DNA of 12,131 nucleotides from Fimbriimonadaceae bacterium. GTDB taxonomy: Bacteria > Armatimonadota > Fimbriimonadia > Fimbriimonadales > Fimbriimonadaceae. The position numbers and the translations under genes are program-made. Shown piece by piece: positions 1-7,298 of the stretch. The notes beneath the pieces were generated by a model that searched no databases, was not told where the DNA came from, and saw nothing but the letters and a program-made list of their open reading frames with translations. Numbering within the stretch: position 1 is the stretch's first letter; every line of letters starts with the position of its first letter. The stretch lies in NCBI GenBank assembly GCA_020849075.1, contig JADLGZ010000127.1, forward strand, positions 1-12,131, in the 5' to 3' direction.

Positions 1-204
1 AGAAATATCGGTGTGCTGATTACCGATCACAATGTAGCGGCTACCCTCAAAATCACGGACCGCAACAATATTCTGATTGACGGCAAGATTTTTGCCAGCG
101 GGACGGCCGACGAAATCACCCAGAACGAGATGGTTCGAAAGCACTATCTTGGAGCGCAGTTCGACAAAGGCGTGGATGACACCGGTTTTCTCGGGGGCGT
201 ATGA
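1..204 (+). CDS. lptB: LptB, LPS export ABC transporter ATP-binding protein (C-terminal part, gene truncated by window edge)
   Basis: This is the last 67 codons of an ABC ATPase, open from the first base of the window. The visible part starts with a GVLITDHN segment. This is the H-loop region (switch histidine H14 counted from the window start), and ITDHNV is characteristic of LptB. The usual LptB tail follows: a DG-K/ASGTADEI stretch, then the VRKHYLG motif. LptB is the cytoplasmic ATPase that drives LptF/LptG to extract LPS from the inner membrane and pass it to the Lpt bridge. The stop codon overlaps the ATG of the following LptF/G-type permease (ATGA), which fits translational coupling and supports the assignment. 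Walker A, Walker B and the signature motif lie outside the window and cannot be checked. Confidence 0.9.
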   Translation, partial: RNIGVLITDHNVAATLKITDRNNILIDGKIFASGTADEITQNEMVRKHYLGAQFDKGVDDTGFLGGV

Positions 205-1334
205 AGCGATTAGACCGCTTTATCGTTGCGGAAATGTTTGGGCCGTTTGTATTTGGGGTGGCCGTTTTTACGGTCTTGCTCTTGGCGGCGACGTTCCTCC
301 TCCAGTTTACAAACTATGTGGCCAGCGGCATCAGCATCTGGACAGTGCTCTCGATGGTGGCGCTTGTGCTTCCGGGGATGCTAGTCCAGACCTTTCCCAT
401 GGCAATGTTGCTTTCGGCCCTCCTTGGGTTTGGAAAGATGAGCGGCGAGAGCGAAATCACGGCAATCCGGGCGGCTGGAGCCAGTCTCGGTCGCATCATG
501 ATTCCGGTCGCTGGGTTTGGGGTCACCGTGGCGCTTATCTCGTTCCTCTTTGGGCAGTTCGTCGTGCCGGCGGCGGCGATCAAAGCCACAATCCTCAAAG
601 AAGAAATCATGGCTCAACTAGACGGTGCATCCGCTCGTCCTGCCAGCTATGCCGTGACAACCAAAGACAAAGTCAACGGCAAGATTCGCAATCGCATCAC
701 CAGCTTTGTAACGGCGGTCTACTTTGACTTTGGCACCCGGCTCCTTCGCGATGCTCAGGTAACGGCCTATGATCAGAACCAGCAACCTGCATTTGTACTC
801 TTTGCCAAAGAACTGGAGTATCAAGATAATCAGGAATGGCGAATCCGTGGGGCGGCCCACTTGGTGAGTAGCGACGGAATGTACTACGCAGAAATTCGCG
901 ACGGAGCATGGCCCCAGCAGATCGCCAAGCCAAAGTTTTCCCCCGAGGACATCATCGCGCAAAACGCCAAAGATATGACTTCGCTGAGCATGAGCCAGAT
1001 CGAAAAGGCGATAGAGGACGCGCAAGCGAATCCCAGTGTCTTACCGAAGCAAGTTTATAATCTCCAGAAGGGCTACTGGGACAAAATTGCCATCCCCCTC
1101 GCCGCCGTCGTCTATGCCTTGTTGGGTGCGCCTCTGGGTATCCGGAACCAGAGGTCCGGAGGGGCAACGGGCTTTCTTTTTGCTGTTCTCATCATTTTCG
1201 CTTATTTCATGTTGAGCAACGTCTTGTTCATTACGGGGCAGGGAGGAGCGTTTCCCGCGTGGTTCGCGAGTTTCTTCCCCGTAGTGCTCGGTGTTATCGG
1301 CGCCATGATCGCCATTCACTATAAGAATCGGTAA
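201..1334 (+). CDS. lptF: LptF/LptG family LPS export permease (YjgP/YjgQ)
   Basis: This 377-aa inner-membrane protein has the standard length and topology of the YjgP/YjgQ family. Three hydrophobic segments lie in the N-terminal third (about residues 12-35, 46-77, 99-122). A periplasmic region of about 170 residues (124-290) follows, corresponding to the beta-jellyroll of LptF/LptG. Three more segments lie at the C terminus (about 295-314, 322-344, 350-372). The SGESEI-TAIRAAG stretch (81-93) is the conserved cytoplasmic coupling-helix motif that contacts LptB. The start is fixed by the ATGA overlap with lptB; a weak G-rich stretch precedes it. Only one permease follows lptB, so the partner may be encoded elsewhere or the protein may act as a homodimer. 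F versus G cannot be told from sequence alone. Confidence 0.9.
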   Translation: MKRLDRFIVAEMFGPFVFGVAVFTVLLLAATFLLQFTNYVASGISIWTVLSMVALVLPGMLVQTFPMAMLLSALLGFGKMSGESEITAIRAAGASLGRIMIPVAGFGVTVALISFLFGQFVVPAAAIKATILKEEIMAQLDGASARPASYAVTTKDKVNGKIRNRITSFVTAVYFDFGTRLLRDAQVTAYDQNQQPAFVLFAKELEYQDNQEWRIRGAAHLVSSDGMYYAEIRDGAWPQQIAKPKFSPEDIIAQNAKDMTSLSMSQIEKAIEDAQANPSVLPKQVYNLQKGYWDKIAIPLAAVVYALLGAPLGIRNQRSGGATGFLFAVLIIFAYFMLSNVLFITGQGGAFPAWFASFFPVVLGVIGAMIAIHYKNR

Positions 1335-2851
1335 TGCAAACGAGTTCGGTAACGTTGATTTTGGTTCTCTGCCTTATGGGCGGAGCGATCGCGTTCTTTG
1401 CGGATTCATTGGGGCGGAGCCTCGGTAAGAAGCGCCTGACCTTAGGCCACATGCGACCGAAGCATACGGCGGCGCTCATTACCGCGAGTGCGGGAGCCCT
1501 CATCCCGATTGCGACCATCGCCCTAATGTCCCTCCTCTTTTCGGATGTGCGGGAAATGCTGTTTCGAACGCAGGCAATCAAGGATGAATTGCAGAGAGTT
1601 GAGGGGCGACTCCGAGTTAGCCAAAAGAACTTAGACCGTCGGGCTGTTGAGGTGGATGACCTCGAGAAAGCCCAGCGTGCTCTGGTGCGCGAGGGTGAGA
1701 CACTCCGCAAGACGAATAGCGAGACAACCATCAAACTTGGTTCAACACGAAGTCTTCTCTCCAAAGCCCAGAGTCAACTCACAAGCCGAACCGCCCAATT
1801 GGCCTCGCTTTCCAAGCGAACTCAGTCACTATCGGGACGCATTCGTAACCTGATGGCAGAGGTCACTCGCAATATCGCGCAGCTGGAGTCTCTACGTAAG
1901 GAAGCCACCGCGGCACAAAACTCGGCTAAGACCAATCAAGCGCAGGCAAGCTATGCCGCCAATCGCTTGCGCGAAATCCAGCAGAGAAACCTTGCTATTG
2001 AGCAAGAAAATCAAGCCTTAGAAAAGGAAGGGGCCGATCTGAAGGCCCAGATTCAGACCCTACAAAAGGTGGCCGCCGACGTGGACGAACAGTTCAGAAG
2101 GGACCTTGCGGAGCGCAATGCTGAACTGGCCAAAGTTATGGCAGACTTGGAAGGGCTTCAAAACGAGAAGCGCAACCTTGAGGGCATTCTTGAGGGGTTG
2201 ATCAAGCAGGGTGTTAATGTGCCGAGAACTCAGCCCATGACCATCGCCCGGGGGCAGGAGTTAGCTCGCTGGATCATCGAGGCCAATTCTTCCCGAGCAC
2301 AGGCGCAGCTAGGATTGAGTTCACTAATGCGCACCGCCCGCATTCGGGCCGAAGCCAGAGGCGCAAAGCCGGGCGCAGGCCAGGAAGCAGCCAGCCTCTT
2401 TAACGGTGACTTCACTCCAGAACAGCAGGTCAATAATATCCTTCGCGATACCTCGTCGCAAGGCGAGCCCATGGTCATAATTGCAAGCGCTCTGTACAAT
2501 CATTTCGGGCAAGAGCCCATCTATTACCAAGTCAGTATCCAGCCCAACACGGTTGTATACCAAAAGGGCCAAGTCATCGCTGAAACTAGGGTCGATGGCT
2601 CCATGGACGACAAGCGAGTTCTGGATGCCATAGGAAGGTTCATCCGTGACATTGTTGGTCCGAAGGCTCTCAGCGACAAGATGCTCCCCGTTGTCGGCGC
2701 TGATGCTCCCCTAGGAGAAGTGAATGACGACCAGATTATTTCGCTCATGCAGCAAATCCGCGATTTCGGACGTAATGTGCGGGTGCAGGCCATCGCGGCT
2801 GGCGAAACGCGGCGCGCTGATCGTTTGTACTTGGAGTTCCGCCTACGCTAA
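1334..2851 (+). CDS. DUF3084 domain protein: two membrane segments, long coiled coil, C-terminal globular domain
   Basis: This 505-aa protein matches my recollection of the DUF3084 family, known from Cyanobacteria, Deinococcus and relatives. Two hydrophobic helices (about residues 5-24 and 46-69) flank a basic loop with the GKKRLTLGHMRPKHTA segment. From about 75 to 290 the sequence is a Gln/Glu/Lys/Arg/Ala-rich coiled coil. The C-terminal 210 residues form a globular region with a predicted alpha/beta pattern (YYQVSIQPNTVVYQKGQV, 397-414) and end in YLEFRLR. The likely topology is a membrane anchor with the coiled coil in the cytoplasm. Function is unknown. It starts on the last base of the lptF stop (TAATG) and ends the same way into the next gene; no Shine-Dalgarno is visible at either junction, so reinitiation is likely. 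Confidence 0.82.
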   Translation: MQTSSVTLILVLCLMGGAIAFFADSLGRSLGKKRLTLGHMRPKHTAALITASAGALIPIATIALMSLLFSDVREMLFRTQAIKDELQRVEGRLRVSQKNLDRRAVEVDDLEKAQRALVREGETLRKTNSETTIKLGSTRSLLSKAQSQLTSRTAQLASLSKRTQSLSGRIRNLMAEVTRNIAQLESLRKEATAAQNSAKTNQAQASYAANRLREIQQRNLAIEQENQALEKEGADLKAQIQTLQKVAADVDEQFRRDLAERNAELAKVMADLEGLQNEKRNLEGILEGLIKQGVNVPRTQPMTIARGQELARWIIEANSSRAQAQLGLSSLMRTARIRAEARGAKPGAGQEAASLFNGDFTPEQQVNNILRDTSSQGEPMVIIASALYNHFGQEPIYYQVSIQPNTVVYQKGQVIAETRVDGSMDDKRVLDAIGRFIRDIVGPKALSDKMLPVVGADAPLGEVNDDQIISLMQQIRDFGRNVRVQAIAAGETRRADRLYLEFRLR

Positions 2852-3270
2852 TGGTCATGGACAAAACGGTTCTTGCTATAGACCCCGGCAGCTCAAAGCA
2901 CGGCATGGCGCTCGTTAGGCGAGATCCCGAAGGCAAAATCCACTTGCTCTGGCGCTTTGTCTGCCCGGATGCTGATCTTGAGGCCAAGATTGATGAAGCT
3001 AAAGCCCTTCGTCCCTTTGGCATGGTAATCGTTGGCTCCGGTACACGATCCCGGGCCACGGTCGAACGCATCAACTCGCACTCACCTAGCCTAGGCGTGT
3101 TGCTTGTAGACGAAACGGATACCACTCTACAAGCCCGCGAACGCTATTGGGAGTATCACAAACGCCGGGGTTGGCGGCGAATCATTCCTTCCTCAATGCA
3201 GGTTCCTCCTGAACCCGTTGATGATTTCGTGGGTTTAATACTTGCCGAACGGGTACTGTGTGAGGAGTGA
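2851..3270 (+). CDS. YqgF/RuvC-like RNase H-fold protein (putative resolvase or pre-16S rRNA nuclease relative)
   Basis: This 139-aa protein has the RNase H-fold pattern of the YqgF/RuvC superfamily. Strand 1 carries the catalytic-type aspartate in VLAIDPGSSKHGMALV (D11). The second motif is MVIVGSGTRS (58-67). VLLVDETDTT (83-92) resembles the YqgF DER-TT motif, and PVDDFVGLILAERVL (122-136) holds the final acidic pair D124/D125. Known members either process the 5' end of pre-16S rRNA or resolve Holliday junctions; which applies here cannot be read from sequence. The first ATG overlaps the preceding stop (TAATG). A second ATG lies at 2857, two codons downstream, and is equally possible. It is the last gene of the lpt-DUF3084 operon, ending 42 bases before a convergent gene. 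Confidence 0.78.
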   Translation: MVMDKTVLAIDPGSSKHGMALVRRDPEGKIHLLWRFVCPDADLEAKIDEAKALRPFGMVIVGSGTRSRATVERINSHSPSLGVLLVDETDTTLQARERYWEYHKRRGWRRIIPSSMQVPPEPVDDFVGLILAERVLCEE

Positions 3271-3312
3271 AACGCGCAGTTCACTTTTTGATCCGCATTG
3301 TTGGCCGACTGT

Positions 3313-4407
3313 TCAAGAAGTCGTGCTCATGCGGATGCTCTCAGGAGCACCGGCAGTAGTTGATCGCTTGGCGAATTTCCCTTGGTGACGGCCCGCTAAC
3401 TGACCACATGCCGCCGCGATGTCGTGGCCTCGTTCCACGCGCTCCGTCACATTAACCCCAAGCTTTTCCAGCGCGTTCCTGAATGCCCTCACGCGCTCAC
3501 GCGAAGGACGCTTGAAGCCCTGCTGCCCTACATCCACCCAATTCCATGGAATGAGGTTCACGACGCATGGGATGCCTTTGATCAGCATTGCAAGCTCCTT
3601 GGCTTGCTCTTGCGTATCATTCACCCTCTCGATAAGTAAGTATTCGAAGGTCACCTTTCGGCCGGTCGCTTTTTGATATTCGCGCATCGTGCGCACCACC
3701 TCGCGCACCGGCCATTTGTGGTTCACGGGCATCATCGAATCGCGCACTTCGTCCAGCGGCGAGTGTAAGCTCAGGGCGAGGTGGATCGGCAATCTCTGCT
3801 CTTCCAGCTTCTTAATTTGCGGCACGAGGCCGACCGTGCTTATCGTCAAGTGGCGTGCGCTCAGACCGATTTCCTTGGTGAAAATATTGATGGCCTTGAG
3901 AACATTGTCAAGGTTCAGCAGCGGTTCACCCATACCCATAAATACAATGTGGCTAATACGCCGACCCGTGATACTTTGTAGCAAGAGGTATTGCGCCACG
4001 ATTTCGTGGTGCGAAAGGTTCCGGTCGAACCCGCCCAGCCCCGTCGCGCAGAATGTGCAGCCCATGGGACAGCCCACCTGCGTGCTCAAGCAACAGCTCA
4101 CCCGGTCTTCATAGGGCAGGAGAACGCACTCGTATAGGTTCCTGTCGCCATTGTGCACGAGCAGTTTCTGCACCTTATCCGTTGATTTGAAGTGCTCCGC
4201 AATCTCGATCGGACAAAGATCGGCCGCCTCCGCCAGTTTCTCCCGAAAAAGCTTTGGAAGCTCTGGCATGTCCTCAAGGTTGAGGGCATTCTGCCTGTAC
4301 AGACGATGAGCGATTTGCCGCCCGCGATACGCACCTTCACCCATCCCGCTGGCCAGCGAGGCGAGTTCCTCGGAGGCCATGCCCATGAGGCACTTTCGCG
4401 AGTTCAT
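3313..4407 (-). CDS. rlmN: RlmN, dual-specificity 23S rRNA A2503 / tRNA A37 C2-methyltransferase
   Basis: This 364-aa radical SAM enzyme methylates C2 of A2503 in 23S rRNA and, in several bacteria, A37 of some tRNAs. The [4Fe-4S] cysteines are C113, C117 and C120 (GCPMGCTFCATG). C106, seven residues before the cluster, matches the methylated cysteine of the E. coli enzyme, and C334 in ACGQLAG matches its second catalytic cysteine. GMGEP (158-162) is the SAM-binding motif. The ATG at 4407 is preferred because K5-CLMGM aligns with the usual N-terminal K-LLGL segment; ATGs at codons 8 and 10 would remove it. No clear Shine-Dalgarno is seen. It lies 59 bases downstream of the beta-propeller-like gene on the same strand and converges with the YqgF-like gene. 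Confidence 0.96.
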   Translation of the reverse strand: MNSRKCLMGMASEELASLASGMGEGAYRGRQIAHRLYRQNALNLEDMPELPKLFREKLAEAADLCPIEIAEHFKSTDKVQKLLVHNGDRNLYECVLLPYEDRVSCCLSTQVGCPMGCTFCATGLGGFDRNLSHHEIVAQYLLLQSITGRRISHIVFMGMGEPLLNLDNVLKAINIFTKEIGLSARHLTISTVGLVPQIKKLEEQRLPIHLALSLHSPLDEVRDSMMPVNHKWPVREVVRTMREYQKATGRKVTFEYLLIERVNDTQEQAKELAMLIKGIPCVVNLIPWNWVDVGQQGFKRPSRERVRAFRNALEKLGVNVTERVERGHDIAAACGQLAGRHQGKFAKRSTTAGAPESIRMSTTS

Positions 4408-4466
4408 ATTGAGGGGGAGTTTACCTTTTAGGGTTCTCCATCCCTGGCCTTGCCACTAAGAGATTG

Positions 4467-5858
4467 CTAGCTCTTACACTGAACCGTAACTCGATACACC
4501 TTTCCCTCCGGCGATAGGGTGTCTTTGCCTACCACGAGCCTGAGTTGGCTACTGCTTTGCCATTTTGGACTGCCGTATTTTACGACGCCGTCGAACTTGA
4601 CACCCGTGGATTTTCCATCAATAAATAAGGTGAGGTCGGGGCTGTTCCTTTCTTCGGCCACGTAGGCGAAGTGCTTCCCGTCGGGGCTGAAAACGACGGC
4701 TATTTCGTCAAGATAGTCCACGCTTTTGTACGGGCCGAAAATCTGGTCATTAATCCGCACATATTCGCCCAATGGGGTTTCCGTGAGGAAGCCAAGGCGC
4801 GTGCCATCGGGGCTGAGCGCGAGGCCGCCATACTCAGTGACACTGCTGAGCATTTGCTTCGACTCCCATACGATCTTCGGCTCCTCGTTCTTACTGGTTT
4901 TCGCCGAGTGAATGATCGCGTTGTGATCTTCGCCGAGTTCGATCAGCGCCGCCGCGCCGTCGTTTAGGCCCTCTTTGAACTCATACACATGCCTCGCCAC
5001 GAGGTCGGAGAAGGGCCGCGGTGGGTTCTTCGTGGTCACGCGGAAAAGCTTGAACGGCTTCTCCTCTTCCTCGGAGTCCTGATCCTGTCTCATTAACAAC
5101 CCGCGCTCGAATTCGATGTCCTCAATAGGCAACAGCCCAAGGGTTCCTGTCTTCAACATGACCCCATTGAGATAAAACTCCTTCGGTTCCTTAACGGTTT
5201 GGAGCACCCAACCGCGCTCGCTCGGCGTTGCCATGAAATCATCATCACGGGCCAGAATTGGCAACCCACCAACTGGCTTCCCGTCCACATAAATCCTCTC
5301 GTTCGCCCGCACGACAATGCGGCCATCCTTGAGCTCCATTGGGTCCGGCCGGTCGTTAGAAACGATGCTCCACTTTCCACATTGGATTCGCCACTGATCA
5401 CCCTTGATCTTGTGCATCGTAAGCAGCCCTTGCTTCATTAACTGCGCAGAAATCTCGCTACTCTGAATCACCGACTTCCCATTTACTTCGAGTTCTGAAT
5501 GATCTCCATTGACGATCAAAATCACCTTCGGCGACACCGAGATTGGATACATCGAGAACATCTCACGTCGCTCTTCTTTGCCGTTGAGCCAAAGCACCGT
5601 CTCCTTCCCATCGGTAAATCGGTAAAACCAATCCTTGCCGCCCCCCAACCAGAACGCAAACGTGCTGGCATGCGTGGACCGCCACGGCAACACCTGATTG
5701 TCAACGATGTACCGTGCTTGGTTGTCCTTCACTTCATGCGTGAACACATGGTGAAACCCAGGGTCGGTCGTCGCATTTGCGGGATTCCCCAAACACGGTC
5801 CCATCGCCTCCCATTTCACGGTGACTGAGGCGACGGTGAGAGCGAACAGGAGCGACAT
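4467..5858 (-). CDS. Probable exported beta-propeller-like protein (PD40/WD40-like repeats)
   Basis: I do not recognise this 463-aa protein as a named family. The C-terminal third has two PD40-type blades with the SPDG signature (LALSPDGTRLGFL, 347-359; VFSPDGKHFAYV, 389-400). Throughout the protein there is a recurring hydrophobic-(N/D)-G-(K) turn: LNGKEE (91), VNGKSV (125), VDGKPV (191), LNGVML (230), INDQIF (369) and IDGKST (413). This suggests a multi-bladed propeller, as in TolB-like and other cell-envelope proteins. The N terminus (MSLLFALTVASVTV) is hydrophobic but lacks basic residues, so it is a weak signal peptide. A TAG three codons upstream rules out a longer in-frame start. It may be co-transcribed with rlmN, 59 bases downstream. 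Substrate and partners are unknown. Confidence 0.7.
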   Translation of the reverse strand: MSLLFALTVASVTVKWEAMGPCLGNPANATTDPGFHHVFTHEVKDNQARYIVDNQVLPWRSTHASTFAFWLGGGKDWFYRFTDGKETVLWLNGKEERREMFSMYPISVSPKVILIVNGDHSELEVNGKSVIQSSEISAQLMKQGLLTMHKIKGDQWRIQCGKWSIVSNDRPDPMELKDGRIVVRANERIYVDGKPVGGLPILARDDDFMATPSERGWVLQTVKEPKEFYLNGVMLKTGTLGLLPIEDIEFERGLLMRQDQDSEEEEKPFKLFRVTTKNPPRPFSDLVARHVYEFKEGLNDGAAALIELGEDHNAIIHSAKTSKNEEPKIVWESKQMLSSVTEYGGLALSPDGTRLGFLTETPLGEYVRINDQIFGPYKSVDYLDEIAVVFSPDGKHFAYVAEERNSPDLTLFIDGKSTGVKFDGVVKYGSPKWQSSSQLRLVVGKDTLSPEGKVYRVTVQCKS

Positions 5859-5934
5859 GCCGAGCTACAGACGAATTGGAATGCGAGGCCGTTGCATGAA
5901 GCTGGCAAGCGGCGGGGAGCAGGCTCATTAAGGT

Positions 5935-6045
5935 CTAGCGAAGGCGTCCGCGCAGGTTCTCCCCTTTGCCGTCAATGAATACGTGCACCTCCTGTGCAAC
6001 TGCGGCCCCGAAGAGAGCGCACAAAATGACGCTGCCAATACTCAA
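5935..6045 (-). CDS. Possible tiny secreted protein or remnant (TTG start, signal-peptide-like)
   Basis: Read from a TTG at 6045, the minus strand encodes 36 residues. A textbook signal-peptide core (SIGSVILCALFGAAVAQ) is followed by EVHVFIDGK, a short tail GENLRGRLR and a stop. The AVA-Q junction is a good signal peptidase I site. The VFIDGK phrase resembles the LFIDGK turn of the neighbouring beta-propeller-like protein (411-416), so this may be the surviving 5' end of a related gene or a real short exported peptide. There is no ATG in this frame before the upstream stop and no Shine-Dalgarno, which argues for a remnant. It sits between the PEP-CTERM gene and the beta-propeller-like gene, all on the same strand. 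Confidence 0.3.
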   Translation of the reverse strand: MSIGSVILCALFGAAVAQEVHVFIDGKGENLRGRLR

Positions 6046-6064
6046 ATAATTGGTAAACCTACCA

Positions 6065-6088
6065 CAATCACTGATTGCAGTCGTGATT
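6065..6088. repeat. Overlapping short inverted repeats downstream of the PEP-CTERM gene
   Basis: CAATCA and TGATTG flank a single C (6065-6077). The overlapping pair AATCAC (6066-6071) and GTGATT (6083-6088) forms a 6-bp stem with an 11-nt loop, immediately after the PEP-CTERM stop codon. There is no T-tract, so it is not a standard intrinsic terminator. It may be a weak transcript-end hairpin. Confidence 0.3.
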
Positions 6089-6747
6089 TATGTCCGCGCT
6101 GGACGGCGGCGCTTCGCCAGATAGCCAAGCGCAATACCTAGCCCGATCATGGTCGCGGGTTCAGGAACGGCGGCCCCCGCCACCTGAATGTGGTCGATCT
6201 CGATTCCGTTTAGATTCGTGATGGTGATCCGCGAAATCCCGCCCGCGTAGGAAACGCCATAGAAGCGGTCTTCGTCCGTCGCGCCAAGGTAGTTATTGTC
6301 GGCGTGCTGCCCATTTAGGGTGCCCAAGGAAACGCCATTGGCATCGAAAGCCTCAAAGGCGATGGGATTATCACCGTCGGTCCAGACAAAGCCTGCGTGA
6401 GTCGGTAGAGCCACGTTGTTGATTCCGAAAAATATGGACATGGAGTTAACGCCCCAAAAGGCATCTCCAACGCCAGCCGGCCCCTGTTGACCGGTACCGT
6501 TTAGGATGCCGTCATCTATGTCTACCGAGTCAATCAGACCTTCAACGAAGTTAGAGCTCAGGGCGAGATAGTCGCAGGAGGCTCCGACGATGTCAAACGA
6601 CCCGTCCTCGGCGTCCTCCAACTGCAATCCAGCCATGCCAAACCATGGGCTGTCGCTGTGCTGCAAATAAGGCGTCGGCCCATAGAATGTCTGGGCAAAG
6701 GCCCCCGTCGAGACCGCCATACCAACTGCAATCAAAAACAACCTCAT
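6088..6747 (-). CDS. PEP-CTERM sorting domain protein
   Basis: This 219-aa exported protein is predicted to be processed by exosortase. It starts with a clear signal peptide (MRLFLIAVGMAVSTGAFAQ, cleaved near residue 19). The C terminus is the tripartite PEP-CTERM signal: VPEP at 194-197, a hydrophobic helix (about 198-211) and the basic end KRRRPART. The mature region is acidic and Asp/Gly/Asn-rich, with a GFVWTDGDN-IAFEAFDANGVSLGT stretch typical of beta-rich PEP-CTERM surface proteins. A longer frame opens at 6879, but its extra 44 residues are not family-like. The ATG at 6747 puts the signal peptide at the N terminus and is chosen. No exosortase gene is in the window. Precise function is unknown. 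Confidence 0.85.
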   Translation of the reverse strand: MRLFLIAVGMAVSTGAFAQTFYGPTPYLQHSDSPWFGMAGLQLEDAEDGSFDIVGASCDYLALSSNFVEGLIDSVDIDDGILNGTGQQGPAGVGDAFWGVNSMSIFFGINNVALPTHAGFVWTDGDNPIAFEAFDANGVSLGTLNGQHADNNYLGATDEDRFYGVSYAGGISRITITNLNGIEIDHIQVAGAAVPEPATMIGLGIALGYLAKRRRPART

Positions 6748-6757
6748 AGTAAATATT

Positions 6758-6788
6758 AGTATAAAGACAAAGCACATATTCTGTTCAA
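6758..6788 (-). promoter_or_regulatory. Candidate promoter of the PEP-CTERM gene, giving a very short 5' UTR
   Basis: Read on the minus strand, TTGAAC (6783-6788) and TATACT (6758-6763) are separated by 19 bases, slightly longer than ideal. Transcription would begin about 4 bases before the ATG at 6747. No Shine-Dalgarno precedes that ATG. An alternative -10, TAATAT, overlaps this at 6753-6758. Confidence 0.4.
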
Positions 6789-6960
6789 GTTGGAGACTAA
6801 TATCAAGAAAAAACACTGGGCACTCCTCATCGTGAGAGGGCGGCTCCTGGGCCACGGGAAACGCGGAATTACGGCGCACTACAGCAATGCCGAAATGGAA
6901 AGTTGGCGCTTGGATGGAATTGGGTGTAACAACCGCCTACGAATCCGTGAAGGAAAGCGT

Positions 6961-6972
6961 GGGGAATTCCCC
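6961..6972. repeat. Perfect 12-bp palindrome GGGGAATTCCCC
   Basis: A perfect palindrome lies 26 bases beyond the 3' end of the tRNA-Ala gene. It has no loop and no following T-run on the minus strand, so it is more like a dimeric protein-binding site or chance than a terminator. The rest of 6748-6997 shows no convincing gene. Confidence 0.35.
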
Positions 6973-6997
6973 GAATGGACAGCGAAAGCGGTGAACC

Positions 6998-7072
6998 TGG
7001 TGGAGGCAAGGGGACTCGAACCCCTAACCCCCTGCTTGCAAAGCAGGTGCTCTCCCATTGAGCTATGCCCCC
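6998..7072 (-). tRNA. tRNA-Ala (anticodon TGC)
   Basis: A complete cloverleaf is read on the minus strand. The acceptor stem is GGGGGCA/TGCCTCC and includes the G3:U70 wobble that identifies tRNA-Ala. The D-arm is GCTC-AATGGGA-GAGC. The anticodon arm CCTGC-TTTGCAA-GCAGG gives anticodon TGC. The T-arm is AGGGG-TTCGAGT-CCCCT, the discriminator is A, and the CCA end is encoded in the DNA. The D-loop is one base shorter than in E. coli tRNA-Ala. A -10-like TAGAAT lies at 7095-7100, upstream of the 5' end, without a clear -35 box. Confidence 0.97.
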
Positions 7073-7177
7073 AGGCGACGATGATGGTACCCGTATTCTA
7101 TTGGCCCTTTCTCTCCATTGCTGGAGGGTGGCGGGTCAGTAGGCAGGAAGATTGCTCACGTACTTGATCAAGCCTTA

Positions 7178-7298
7178 CAATCTAATTAAGTTTTCCACCG
7201 GGCCGGATCGCCATAACATTCTCACAAAGTCTTTGAGCCTGCAATCAAGTCAAACTTTTCCCCATTTGAGGACGGGAATTGTGGAAAACTTCAGATTG
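7178..7298. repeat. Inverted repeat carrying DnaA-box-like sequences
   Basis: The left arm at 7178-7198 (CAATCT, five bases, AGTTTTCCAC) matches the reverse complement of 7281-7298 (CAATCT, two bases, AGTTTTCCAC). The right arm overlaps the last codons of fabG. Three 9-mers resemble the DnaA box: TTTTCCACA at 7280-7288 (-), the form I recall for cyanobacterial DnaA boxes; TTTTCCACC at 7191-7199 (+); and TTTTCCCCA at 7256-7264 (+). A 10-bp palindrome, CTTGATCAAG, lies nearby at 7163-7172. The arms are 82 bases apart, too far for an intrinsic terminator. The 7073-7290 stretch contains no gene. A DnaA-binding locus is possible but unproven. Confidence 0.45.

Noticed and set aside
77..727. 216-codon frame across the lptB/lptF junction
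   Set aside because: Its Trp/Arg/Ser/His-rich composition is that of an out-of-frame shadow of lptF.
3271..3312. Intrinsic terminator between the YqgF-like gene and rlmN
   Set aside because: No convincing GC-rich stem with a T-run is visible on either strand in this 42-base convergent gap.
6748..6879. 44-codon extension of the PEP-CTERM gene from an ATG at 6879
   Set aside because: It would bury the signal peptide internally; MRLFLIAV at 6747 is a normal signal-peptide start with a -10-like box just upstream.
6961..6972. GGGGAATTCCCC as the tRNA-Ala terminator
   Set aside because: It is a loopless palindrome with no T-run following it on the minus strand, so it is listed only as a repeat.
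6790..7167. 125-codon plus-strand frame covering the tRNA-Ala locus
   Set aside because: It runs antisense through a clear tRNA gene and shows no recognisable protein features.
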